A stretch of 7,829 nt of DNA. Source: Saprospirales bacterium. GTDB taxonomy: Bacteria > Bacteroidota > Bacteroidia > Chitinophagales > Saprospiraceae. The stretch lies in the NCBI GenBank assembly GCA_003559985.1, contig PWJP01000147.1:1-7829 (forward strand). Reading direction: 5' to 3'. The position numbers and the translations under genes are program-made. This document shows, piece by piece, positions 1 to 6,869 of the stretch; position 1 is the first letter of the stretch; each line of letters starts with the position of its first letter. The notes below the pieces were generated by a model, which had not been told where the DNA came from, did no database searches, and worked only from the letters and a program-made list of their open reading frames with translations.

Positions 1-90
1 AGCACTGTTTAAGAATATTTTTTTGTCTAAATGGGAATAAAAATTATTCATCAAAATAATCGGGGCAGGGAATACGATGGGTAAATTGTG

Positions 91-109
91 GCAAATTTTA
101 TTAATTTGC
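91..109. promoter_or_regulatory. Perfect 7-bp inverted repeat upstream of the PorP/SprF gene
   Basis: GCAAATT, a TTATT loop, then AATTTGC form a perfect 7-bp dyad with a 5-nt loop, 89 nt before the start codon of the gene that follows. It is not followed by a T tract, so it does not look like an intrinsic terminator of an upstream plus-strand gene. It could be an operator, or chance in an AT-rich leader. The function is inference only. Confidence 0.3.
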
Positions 110-163
110 GGTGGAAAGTTGTTAAAGGCTCCAAATCTTTAATCCAACTTACTGAAAAGTCAT

Positions 164-171
164 TACCTTTA
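164..171 (+). promoter_or_regulatory. Probable -7 promoter element of the PorP/OmpA operon
   Basis: TACCTTTA matches the Bacteroidota -7 consensus TAnnTTTG except for the last base. It begins 34 nt before the start codon at 198. The promoter ahead of the minus-strand operon has the almost identical TACCTTTG 32 nt from its start codon, so the geometry agrees. No good -33 TTTG is present at the expected distance; the nearest is TTTA at 138-141, with a spacer of about 22 nt. No Shine-Dalgarno sequence precedes the gene, as is usual in this phylum. Confidence 0.45.
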
Positions 172-197
172 GCATTTATAAAGTACAAACGGCAATT

Positions 198-1205
198 ATG
201 ATGTATAGACTACTTATTGTCTGCCTGGTATGCCTGGGGTCATTAAATTGGCTCGATGCCCAGGAAATACACTGGACACAGTATGAAATGGCACCGCTGC
301 TGCTCAATCCGGCCAAGACGGGAGACTTTCATGGCACCTTCCGTGTTGGTGGAATCTACCGGAATCAATTTTCTTCCATTACGCCCAATGCGTTTAATAC
401 GCCCGGCATTTATGTTGATGCTCCCGTTATTAAGGGATTCAGAGACAATGACTGGGTTGGGGCAGGAGGTGCTCTTTTCGTGGATAGGGCAGGAGCGCTT
501 GGATTGCAGACTGGTGGTTTCTTTTTGAGCGGTTCCTACCACTTCGCACTTGGACAGGAGGCCAACACTTACATTGTGGCCGGATTCCAAACCGGAGCCT
601 ACGCAAAGAGAATCAGAGACATAGACGCCTACAATTCCGAGGCCATTATTCTCGGAGAACAAGACCCCACACAGGGAATGTTGTCAGACCAGGCTGAAAA
701 TGCGCAAGAGTACGCTGCCGGTCTGATGTTCAAGTCCAAATTGAGTGAGACGTTTAATCTGGAGGCGGGATTTGCCATTAAACACCTCAACAGGGCAAAT
801 CTATCACCATTGGGCAGGGGTGGCCGACTTCCCTGGCGCACCACCGCCCACGGAACCCTCGATATCAGGGTGAATGACATACTTACTCTCAGTCCGGGGT
901 TTATGTTTGAGACCTTTGACCCGGTGGACAAGCTGGTCACCCAGGTTCGTTCAAAAGTTTTGGTCAATGAGGAGCGAAATATTTACATTACCGGAGGATT
1001 GGGTCTTCGATGGGAGGATTCGGCCCATTTGCTTTTTGGCCTGCAATTTGACGACCTTCAAGTTAGTGTCGCCTACGATATGACCACCTCAGACCTGGCA
1101 AATGCAGCCAATTACTTTGGAGCATTTGAAATTGCAGCCAGTTATATTGTCAAAATATATAAAAAACCGGAGGTTGATCCCGTTATATTCTGTCCGAGGT
1201 TCTAA
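198..1205 (+). CDS. Type IX secretion system membrane protein, PorP/SprF family
   Basis: This 335-residue protein is predicted to be an outer-membrane beta-barrel of the PorP/SprF family. Members work in type IX secretion and gliding and partner with PorE-like periplasmic proteins. Residues 1-21 form a signal peptide (hydrophobic core, likely cleavage after LDA, before QEIHW). The family's N-terminal signature is visible: a Q-rich start, then NPAKTG at 37-42 and YRNQF at 54-58. The rest alternates in short amphipathic, aromatic-rich strands. The C-terminus has the typical GAFEIAASYIVKIY followed by a final CPRF. The length is normal for the family. Two ATG codons are adjacent (198 and 201); either could be used. 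The gene lies 46 nt upstream of the OmpA-type gene and is probably cotranscribed with it. Bacteroidota genomes usually carry many paralogues, so I do not assign it as the core porP. Confidence 0.93.
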   Translation: MMYRLLIVCLVCLGSLNWLDAQEIHWTQYEMAPLLLNPAKTGDFHGTFRVGGIYRNQFSSITPNAFNTPGIYVDAPVIKGFRDNDWVGAGGALFVDRAGALGLQTGGFFLSGSYHFALGQEANTYIVAGFQTGAYAKRIRDIDAYNSEAIILGEQDPTQGMLSDQAENAQEYAAGLMFKSKLSETFNLEAGFAIKHLNRANLSPLGRGGRLPWRTTAHGTLDIRVNDILTLSPGFMFETFDPVDKLVTQVRSKVLVNEERNIYITGGLGLRWEDSAHLLFGLQFDDLQVSVAYDMTTSDLANAANYFGAFEIAASYIVKIYKKPEVDPVIFCPRF

Positions 1206-1251
1206 ACGGATGCCCTGGATTGATACGGGAAACTTTTAAAGTACTATTTGA

Positions 1252-3807
1252 ATGAGAACAAAATTCTTTTACTTAATTTCAGCACTCAGTCTGGTGTTGT
1301 CGGCTTCACTGCTCACAGCACAGCCCATCAGCGAACCCACCTACGAGATGAAACTCGAGTTTGCACACGAACTATTCGCAGAGCGGGATTACTTCAATGC
1401 GCTCGATATGTTTCAGGAGTGCTACCGGGAGAGCAGGGATCGCGAATTGCTCCCCTATTTGGCCCGTTTGAACTTTCTATTGAGGGATTACGAGAGGGCC
1501 AGGCGATGGTTTGAGCGCTACCTGCCGCGCGATGAGCACTTCTTCTATATTGAAGATCGCTTTCTCTATGCCCGAACCCTTCGCATTCTCGGAGAGGAAG
1601 AAAAAGCGCTTGAGAGTTTTCGCGAATTTCTCGAACTCACCGACAATGACAGTCTGAAAAACAGGGTCGAAATCGAAATGGTGGGTATGGAACTGGCCAA
1701 GGGTCAAACTCAGCCTGACGACCTTTTTATCACTGCTTTGGGCGAGACTGTCAACTCGGGTCTTACTGACCTCTCCCCTGCTGTTGGGCCCGATGACAGA
1801 CTTTATTACGCCACCTTCAACCGCAGGTCTCGAATTACCTACACGGAAGACGAACAACCTCATTTTTTGAGAATTTATTCAGCACCACCGGACGATGACT
1901 CCTGGGGTCAGGGCGAGCGAATGCGCCACCGCATCAACCGCGAGCACTACCACACCGGAAATGTGGCTTTTTCCAGAGATAAAAACACCATGTTTTTCAC
2001 TCGTTCCAAAATAAAGGGAGAAATACTCAAAGAAAGTGAGATTTTTATGAGCACATGGGACGGCAGCGACTGGGGTGCCCCTCAAAAACTGGAGGGCGTT
2101 AACGGCGACTGGATCGCCACGCATCCCGCACCTGGTGAACTCTTTGGAAATCCGGTTCTTTTCTTCACCGGAAACCTGGATGGCGGTCGCGGTGGATATG
2201 ACATATATTACGCAACCCACCAGGGAGGCAACAGGTACGGAACTCCGGTCAACCTCGGGGGTGTGATCAACACTAGCGGTAACGAGAAAACACCCTTTTA
2301 TGTAAATGGTACGCTGTACTTCAGTTCAGACGGACACCCCGGTATGGGAGGATATGATATTTTCGAAAGTACCTGGGACGGAACCCGTTGGAGCGACCCA
2401 AAAAATATGGGCCCGGGATTCAACTCTCCCTATGATGACCTCTATCCCAGACTGGATGAAGATGCACGCGATGGTTTTATCGTTTCTAACCGGCCCTACG
2501 AGCGAAAGCGCACCTCCAGAAGCCCGAGTTGTTGCGATGATATTTTTGAAGTCAGTGTCGCAGATGTGACCATCAATTACATTGCCACCGCATTGGACGA
2601 AAACAACGAGCCGCTGATTGGATCGACTGTTCGGGTTCAGGAAATCAGAAGGGGTGAAATTTACAATGAGGTTTCAGCAACTAGCGAACAGGGCAACTCC
2701 TTTAATGTTCCTCTCCAGGCCGACCGCTCTTACGTCATCATTCTCGAACGCGACAACTACCAAAGTGACTCAGTCGAAGTCAATACGGTGGGCATCACGG
2801 AAAACACCACTATAGAACGAGATTTCTTTCTCTTTGAAAGAGAGCCTGATTTTAAAATTGTCTCAATCAATGAGGCCATCCGTTTGAGCAATATTTACTA
2901 CGACTTTGACGATGATGCCATTTTGCCGGAGGCGGAACAGGACCTCGATTATCTCTACGACCTGATGATCGAATACGATGACATGGTAATTGAACTGGCC
3001 TCGCATACCGATGCGCGGGGAAGACCGTCGTACAACATGGACCTCTCCCAACGCAGAGCCAATTCAGCCAAAGAATACCTGGTCAACCGGGGAATAGATC
3101 CGGACCGAATTCGACCGGTAGGTTATGGCGAAACCGAGATCATCAACCACTGTCACCCCGGTGTGGAATGCACTGAAGAAGAACACAGGGAAAACAGGCG
3201 GACCGAGTTTACCATTGTGGAAGGTCCTATGGAAATAGAAATCCAAAAAGAGCGCATTGAACTGCGGGGTGATGAACCTCAGGGCTTCCACACTCCGGAA
3301 CTTGAAAGAGAGCTTCAAACCGGACTTTCGGTGCGAGAGCTGGCCATTGCCTTTGGTTACTTAAATGACAATGAAGGGTCATCCGGCATTGCTTCATTTT
3401 ATGGGTCCCGCAGGGTAATAACCAAACTTGACAGCCTCGCAAAAGGCACCGGAGACAACCTTGCACAAGTCGATCCGGGAGAGGAAGAGAAGTTTGCTGA
3501 TATTCACTTTGAAAAGCAGTTTCACGACTTTGGGGTCATCACCAAATCAGACAGACCGGAATACACCTTTGAGTTTACCAATACGGGTGAAGTTGATCTC
3601 ATCATCGATTTTGTGACGGCCTGTGAGTGCACCGAGCTAGAATGGACCACCAGCCCAATACCTCCCGGTCAAAGGGGACAGATCAAAGCTGTGTACGATC
3701 CCACTGAAAGGGATGGAGAGCAAGAGGTCACCATTGACATTATCGCCAATACGGACCCAATAGTGAAATCAGCTCGATTCAGGGTGTTTATCTCGGACGA
3801 GGAATAG
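1252..3807 (+). CDS. PorE-like TPR / beta-propeller / CRD / OmpA protein with C-terminal DUF1573 domain
   Basis: This 851-residue exported protein is predicted to anchor an outer-membrane complex to peptidoglycan. The signal peptide covers residues 1-23 (cleavage near LTA, before QPISEP). TPR-like helices follow at about 30-145. WD40-like/PD40 propeller repeats lie at about 165-435, with recurring GGYDIY / GGYDIF and LYFSSDG motifs. A carboxypeptidase-regulatory-like domain covers about 440-528. An OmpA-C domain covers about 543-656; D587 in SHTDARG and R602 in LSQRRANS have the 15-residue spacing of the meso-diaminopimelate-binding pair of OmpA. C634 and C640 could form a disulfide. This order (TPR, propeller, CRD, OmpA) is that of Porphyromonas PorE, and the PorP-like neighbour supports a shared complex. 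Unlike PorE, it continues through an unassigned segment (657-745) into a DUF1573 domain (about 749-846) with CECT at 791-794 and PIPPGQRG. The start at 1252 is the one that gives a proper signal peptide. Confidence 0.92.
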   Translation: MRTKFFYLISALSLVLSASLLTAQPISEPTYEMKLEFAHELFAERDYFNALDMFQECYRESRDRELLPYLARLNFLLRDYERARRWFERYLPRDEHFFYIEDRFLYARTLRILGEEEKALESFREFLELTDNDSLKNRVEIEMVGMELAKGQTQPDDLFITALGETVNSGLTDLSPAVGPDDRLYYATFNRRSRITYTEDEQPHFLRIYSAPPDDDSWGQGERMRHRINREHYHTGNVAFSRDKNTMFFTRSKIKGEILKESEIFMSTWDGSDWGAPQKLEGVNGDWIATHPAPGELFGNPVLFFTGNLDGGRGGYDIYYATHQGGNRYGTPVNLGGVINTSGNEKTPFYVNGTLYFSSDGHPGMGGYDIFESTWDGTRWSDPKNMGPGFNSPYDDLYPRLDEDARDGFIVSNRPYERKRTSRSPSCCDDIFEVSVADVTINYIATALDENNEPLIGSTVRVQEIRRGEIYNEVSATSEQGNSFNVPLQADRSYVIILERDNYQSDSVEVNTVGITENTTIERDFFLFEREPDFKIVSINEAIRLSNIYYDFDDDAILPEAEQDLDYLYDLMIEYDDMVIELASHTDARGRPSYNMDLSQRRANSAKEYLVNRGIDPDRIRPVGYGETEIINHCHPGVECTEEEHRENRRTEFTIVEGPMEIEIQKERIELRGDEPQGFHTPELERELQTGLSVRELAIAFGYLNDNEGSSGIASFYGSRRVITKLDSLAKGTGDNLAQVDPGEEEKFADIHFEKQFHDFGVITKSDRPEYTFEFTNTGEVDLIIDFVTACECTELEWTTSPIPPGQRGQIKAVYDPTERDGEQEVTIDIIANTDPIVKSARFRVFISDEE
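2878..3216 (+). other. OmpA-C peptidoglycan-binding domain (inside the 851-residue protein)
   Basis: Residues 543-655 begin with the YYDFDDDAI beta strand typical of OmpA-C domains. They contain the D587/R602 pair and the RPVGYGE motif, and end in ENRRTEF. All key residues are present, so peptidoglycan binding is likely intact. Confidence 0.88.
3496..3789 (+). other. DUF1573 domain fused to the C-terminus of the OmpA-type protein
   Basis: Residues 749-846 read as an Ig-like DUF1573 fold: FEKQFHDFGVI, FTNTGEVDLII, then CECT (the family commonly has CGCT), PIPPGQRGQI and VYDPTERDGE. DUF1573 is usually found as small stand-alone exported proteins or lipoproteins in Bacteroidota, and its function is unknown. 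No stop or frame change separates it from the OmpA part. Confidence 0.82.
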
Positions 3808-3817
3808 GTTTTCGAAA

Positions 3818-4396
3818 ATGCTTAGCTTTCCCCTGATCATGGAACTGGTGGCTGTAATCGCCGGTTTGATCTACATTTTACTCGCCGCAAAAAACGACAT
3901 CAGGTGTTGGTACTTCGGGATATTGAGTACCGTCATCTGGGTCTGGGTCACTGTTGAAGTATACAGTTTGTACGCCGACGGCTTGCTCAATTTTTTCTAC
4001 GTCATCATGGGGTTTGTGGGATGGTATCAGTGGAAAAAAGGCGGTAGCGACGGCAGTGAATTGCCGGTGAGTCAGATTCCTGTGCACAAGTTGCTGCTGA
4101 TCCTTTTAGCCGGACTTGTCTTTTCCTTCGCAGGTGGGCGATTTTTAGCACAATACACCCCGGCCATGGCCACTTACTGGGATGCCTCTACCACTGTGTT
4201 CTCCATCATAGCCACCTTTATGCTCATACAGAGAAAAATTGAAAACTGGCCCCTGTGGATAGTCACCAATACGGCCTACATTGGCCTCTATTTGACACGG
4301 GGCGCATATGGATTTGCCGCCCTGTTTGTAATCTACACCGTACTCGCATTTTACGGATGGCAAAGTTGGAAGCGGGAACTCAGGAGCCAGGTGTAA
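3818..4396 (+). CDS. pnuC: PnuC-family nicotinamide riboside (or related vitamin) transporter
   Basis: This 192-residue inner-membrane protein is predicted to bring in nicotinamide riboside by facilitated diffusion for NAD synthesis. The hydrophobic profile fits about seven membrane segments. Family marks are WYQW at 69-72, an acidic WDAST at 121-125, and WPLWIVTN at 144-151, which fits the WxxWxxxN/D substrate-site motif of PnuC. A second aromatic block, GWQSW, lies near the end at 180-184. The length fits bacterial PnuC. An alternative in-frame ATG at 3839 would remove seven residues and leaves a more typical MELVAVIAGLIY start. The gene begins 10 nt after the OmpA-type gene, so it is probably cotranscribed, though a functional link is not evident. 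Related PnuT proteins carry thiamine. No TPP riboswitch or NadR/kinase gene is adjacent, so the substrate is assigned by family only. Confidence 0.88.
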   Translation: MLSFPLIMELVAVIAGLIYILLAAKNDIRCWYFGILSTVIWVWVTVEVYSLYADGLLNFFYVIMGFVGWYQWKKGGSDGSELPVSQIPVHKLLLILLAGLVFSFAGGRFLAQYTPAMATYWDASTTVFSIIATFMLIQRKIENWPLWIVTNTAYIGLYLTRGAYGFAALFVIYTVLAFYGWQSWKRELRSQV

Positions 4397-4429
4397 GCAG
4401 GGTGCCGGATTAGCAGCAAAAAACTAAGT

Positions 4430-4978
4430 TCATTTTAAATCTGCCAACAATTGGTATGGATCGCCTTCCAGTCCAAGTAAGCGCGCGAAGGCTGGCTCAG
4501 TTTTCACCCCTTTTTCCTTGAGTTTGATTACCTCCCTTCTAAAATCCTCGCTCCGCTCCTGCAAGATCAGGTATTCATTTATCATGTGCACAAAAGCCAC
4601 TTGTTCGACGGGAGGAATGGGCTGTCCAAAAATCTCAATCGATAAAGGCCCTGCTCGAAATTTTGCCACCACAGATGTAAGCCCCTGTTTTACAACTTTT
4701 TTCAGCTCAAATCCTTCACAAGCTGAAAAGCGCGTCTCCAAAAAATCCCGGAATTCATCCCCGCAGTCAAAACCACATAAAATGTCCAGGTCGCTGTCCG
4801 GTGTATCAATCTCAATGGGGATGGTTCCGGCAATAATGGGATGATAGGGTGCCAGTTCAGATAGGATATCAGATTCGCTTAAATAGCGCCAAACACAGCG
4901 CTGTTTCTCATTTCCGTATTTCAAATAAGCAGGAGATGAAAACTTTTTTACCGCCGCTGCCCTATCTGATTTTTCCAT
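4430..4978 (-). CDS. DUF4269 domain protein, nucleotidyltransferase-like
   Basis: This 182-residue soluble protein has no signal peptide and is probably cytoplasmic. It matches what I recall of the DUF4269 family: GTIPIEIDTPDSDLDILC at 51-68, and later IEIFGQPIPPVEQ with HMINE. The first block resembles the nucleotidyltransferase (pol-beta/MNT-type) pattern of a G-S/T followed by DxD. Here G51-T52, D63, D65 and a possible third carboxylate, E115 in SIEIFG, would form the metal site. Catalysis is inferred, and the substrate is unknown. The start codon overlaps the stop of the decarboxylase gene by one base (TGATG), a classic translation-reinitiation junction. This is the last gene of the minus-strand operon. 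It ends 34 nt from the convergent pnuC stop, with no clear terminator between them. Confidence 0.82.
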   Translation of the reverse strand: MEKSDRAAAVKKFSSPAYLKYGNEKQRCVWRYLSESDILSELAPYHPIIAGTIPIEIDTPDSDLDILCGFDCGDEFRDFLETRFSACEGFELKKVVKQGLTSVVAKFRAGPLSIEIFGQPIPPVEQVAFVHMINEYLILQERSEDFRREVIKLKEKGVKTEPAFARLLGLEGDPYQLLADLK

Positions 4979-6246
4979 CAGACAACAGCTTCACCGGATT
5001 TTACGAGTGGTCGAAGTGCCGTGAGGAAATTGGCCAGTTTATCAAGCGTCACATGTTCCATCACCACAATTTTTAACCAGCGGGCTGAATCTCCGTGAGA
5101 ATCGGGGACCAATCCAAAGCGATCGGCCAGCTTCCTGATTTCCGGAATGGCCTTCAAGGTGACGATATTGGCTGTGGGATTGCGGTAGTAGTACAGACCC
5201 ATTTCGTCCAGTTTCTCACAGAGCCAATTGGTCCTCATCATCAGCATTTGGTTCTTTTCAAACCAACCGTGCGGTCCGTAAGTACTCAGTATCATCCAAA
5301 CTGCAATGGCATTCGCTCCAGAGCGGGAACCACTCAGGGTGGCATCCAGTCCCTTGACGTACTGCGCCTGCTCTGTATAGACGTATTTCATCAGACCCTT
5401 TCGCGCAATAAACAATCCAGTGCCGTAGGGAGCCTGAACCAATTTGTGAGCATCCAGGGTGATGGAGTCAATATATGGATTTTGGAAGCTCAATTTGTTT
5501 TCATCGCACATAAAAGGGTGCAAAAAACCGCCATAAGCACCGTCCACATGCATTCTAAACTCCAAACCCAACTCTTTGATGCAGTCGATGTACAGATCTG
5601 GATCGTCCACCGATCCAAACATGGTGGTAATCATATTGGCCACTACGATGAGGTATTTTTTACCGTTCTTCTTTAGATCTCCCAGCTTTTGGCAAATCTC
5701 CTGCCTCTGCAAACTCCGATTTGACTCGTCCACAGGGATCAATTCAATATCCAGGTTGAGCAAATCCGCAGCCTTGTACATGCTGTAGTGCGCATCTGAA
5801 GAACAAACTACTGCAATCTGGTCATTGCTCGCATTCCGCTCTCTTTTGAAAAAATTGCGATAGATCCAAATGGCCTGAATATTGGCCTCCGTGCCGCCTG
5901 CAGCCACATATCCGTCGCAACTCTCCCTCTCAGCTTCCAGGATGTCCACTGCGCATATCTCGATGAGCTCTTTCTCTATTTCCTGAGTTCCTTTAAAAAA
6001 AGGTTCTGAAGTGCCCAAAGTGTGGCAGCCGATGTGATTGGGATTCCTCACCAGCGAATTCAGAAAAGGGGCGTCCTTTAAAAGCGGTGATCCGCTGTTA
6101 AAAACCTTCGGGTCCAAATGCGAAGCCGGCACCCCGATGAGTTCGTTGTTCTCAAAGTCCACATTCTCATCCAGCGCTTTCATCACACGTTCTCTTATTT
6201 CAGAGGATTTGAGCTTACGCCAGTAGTAAAATTTGCTCTTTGTCAT
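4978..6246 (-). CDS. Pyridoxal phosphate-dependent decarboxylase (group II, MfnA/histidine decarboxylase-like)
   Basis: This 422-residue cytoplasmic enzyme is expected to decarboxylate an amino acid using PLP. The motifs are complete and in order: AAGGTEANIQA at 115-125 (phosphate/cofactor loop), H153 in DAHYS (ring stacking), HVDGAYGG at 233-240 with D235 pairing to the pyridine nitrogen, TLDAHK with the Schiff-base lysine K268, then PYGTG and SGSRSG (305-310). The fold type I core is intact. The length resembles compact decarboxylases such as MfnA or histidine decarboxylase rather than longer DOPA/glutamate types. Substrate cannot be set from these motifs; tyrosine, aspartate, histidine or another amino acid remains possible. 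The start ATG overlaps the upstream gene's TGA (ATGA), and its own stop overlaps the next start (TGATG), so it is the middle member of a translationally coupled operon. Confidence 0.9.
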   Translation of the reverse strand: MTKSKFYYWRKLKSSEIRERVMKALDENVDFENNELIGVPASHLDPKVFNSGSPLLKDAPFLNSLVRNPNHIGCHTLGTSEPFFKGTQEIEKELIEICAVDILEAERESCDGYVAAGGTEANIQAIWIYRNFFKRERNASNDQIAVVCSSDAHYSMYKAADLLNLDIELIPVDESNRSLQRQEICQKLGDLKKNGKKYLIVVANMITTMFGSVDDPDLYIDCIKELGLEFRMHVDGAYGGFLHPFMCDENKLSFQNPYIDSITLDAHKLVQAPYGTGLFIARKGLMKYVYTEQAQYVKGLDATLSGSRSGANAIAVWMILSTYGPHGWFEKNQMLMMRTNWLCEKLDEMGLYYYRNPTANIVTLKAIPEIRKLADRFGLVPDSHGDSARWLKIVVMEHVTLDKLANFLTALRPLVKSGEAVV

Positions 6247-6869
6247 TGTCTGTTGTATTTGTAAAAATGCCGGGAGTGTGGGGGGTTGTCCTGGACTTCC
6301 GATGCCATTTCGGCCGGGCCTGCCAACTCCTTTTTTTCATAGTGAAAATCATAGGTGGGTTTAAGTGGTTCTCGCAAAAATCCAGTGCGTGCGTAAGAGC
6401 AGGACTTCCTGATGTCGTACTTCAATTCAAGCTCTTCCAGGCTGCTGTTGTGAAATTCAATAAACAAGGGGTCGGACACTATCCGCAGATCTGACGGCCC
6501 GTGCTGCGCTTCAAAAACAAAAGTGATCAGCGTATCGCAAGCTTCCATAGTGACGCCATTGCGGACATCCATGGTGAACCAACTGATCAAAATATTTCCC
6601 TGCTCAGCAACCTCAGTATTGAAATTGGAGGAATTCATGCCGGGAAGACCGTATTTTGCGATGCGAGTGAAACTCATGGAATCCAGTGACCAGCTAAAAG
6701 TCCCCTGCAGGGATACGACCCTGACAAATTCACCGGCAAGCACGTGGTAGTGAACTTCCTCTCCTTTTACCTCCGGCACCAATTCCAGATGGACCACCGG
6801 TTTATCAGCCATGGAAAAAGCGGATTTTGAAAGAAGGACGACAAAAACCAACAACCAACTGATTCTCAT
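6243..6869 (-). CDS. Secreted cohesin-like domain protein
   Basis: This is a 208-residue exported protein. Residues 1-21 are a signal peptide (MRISWLLVFVVLLSKSAFSMA). Residues about 25-140 resemble the cohesin-like beta-sandwich seen in many Bacteroidota surface proteins: VSLQGTFSWSLDSMSF, then LPGMNSSNFN, then GNILISWFTMD, then NGVTMEACDTLITFVFEA. The familiar family pattern is 'V.G.QFTL.fdp..l.f', 'LPG', 'NFG' and 'G.L..SW'. The remaining tail (about 150-208) is charged and polar, with no type IX sorting domain, no dockerin and no membrane anchor. I chose the ATG at 6869 because it opens the signal peptide; the frame extends upstream to 7076, but that would bury the signal peptide and run past the promoter at 6894-6901. 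The gene overlaps the decarboxylase by 4 nt (ATGA). The ligand and the role are unknown. Confidence 0.75.
   Translation of the reverse strand: MRISWLLVFVVLLSKSAFSMADKPVVHLELVPEVKGEEVHYHVLAGEFVRVVSLQGTFSWSLDSMSFTRIAKYGLPGMNSSNFNTEVAEQGNILISWFTMDVRNGVTMEACDTLITFVFEAQHGPSDLRIVSDPLFIEFHNSSLEELELKYDIRKSCSYARTGFLREPLKPTYDFHYEKKELAGPAEMASEVQDNPPHSRHFYKYNRQ

Noticed and set aside
43..60. ATTATT / AATAAT inverted repeat with a 6-nt loop.
   Set aside because: The stem is only six A-T pairs in an AT-rich stretch, with no T tract after it. Too weak for a terminator or operator call.
77..142. Possible 21-residue peptide (MGKLWQILLICGG...) in the leader before the PorP/SprF gene.
   Set aside because: It is too short to judge, has no promoter of its own or ribosome-binding signal, and overlaps the AT-rich dyad. 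Chance is likely.
3808..3817. TPP or other riboswitch ahead of the pnuC-family gene.
   Set aside because: The gap is only 10 nt, which leaves no room for an aptamer; the upstream sequence is coding.
4397..4429. Possible bidirectional terminator between the convergent pnuC and DUF4269 genes.
   Set aside because: The 33-nt gap contains no convincing hairpin followed by a T run on either strand.
5095..5676. Long open frame of 193 codons on the plus strand.
   Set aside because: It lies fully opposite the PLP decarboxylase gene, whose motifs are complete. The translation shows no recognisable domain and is a shadow frame.
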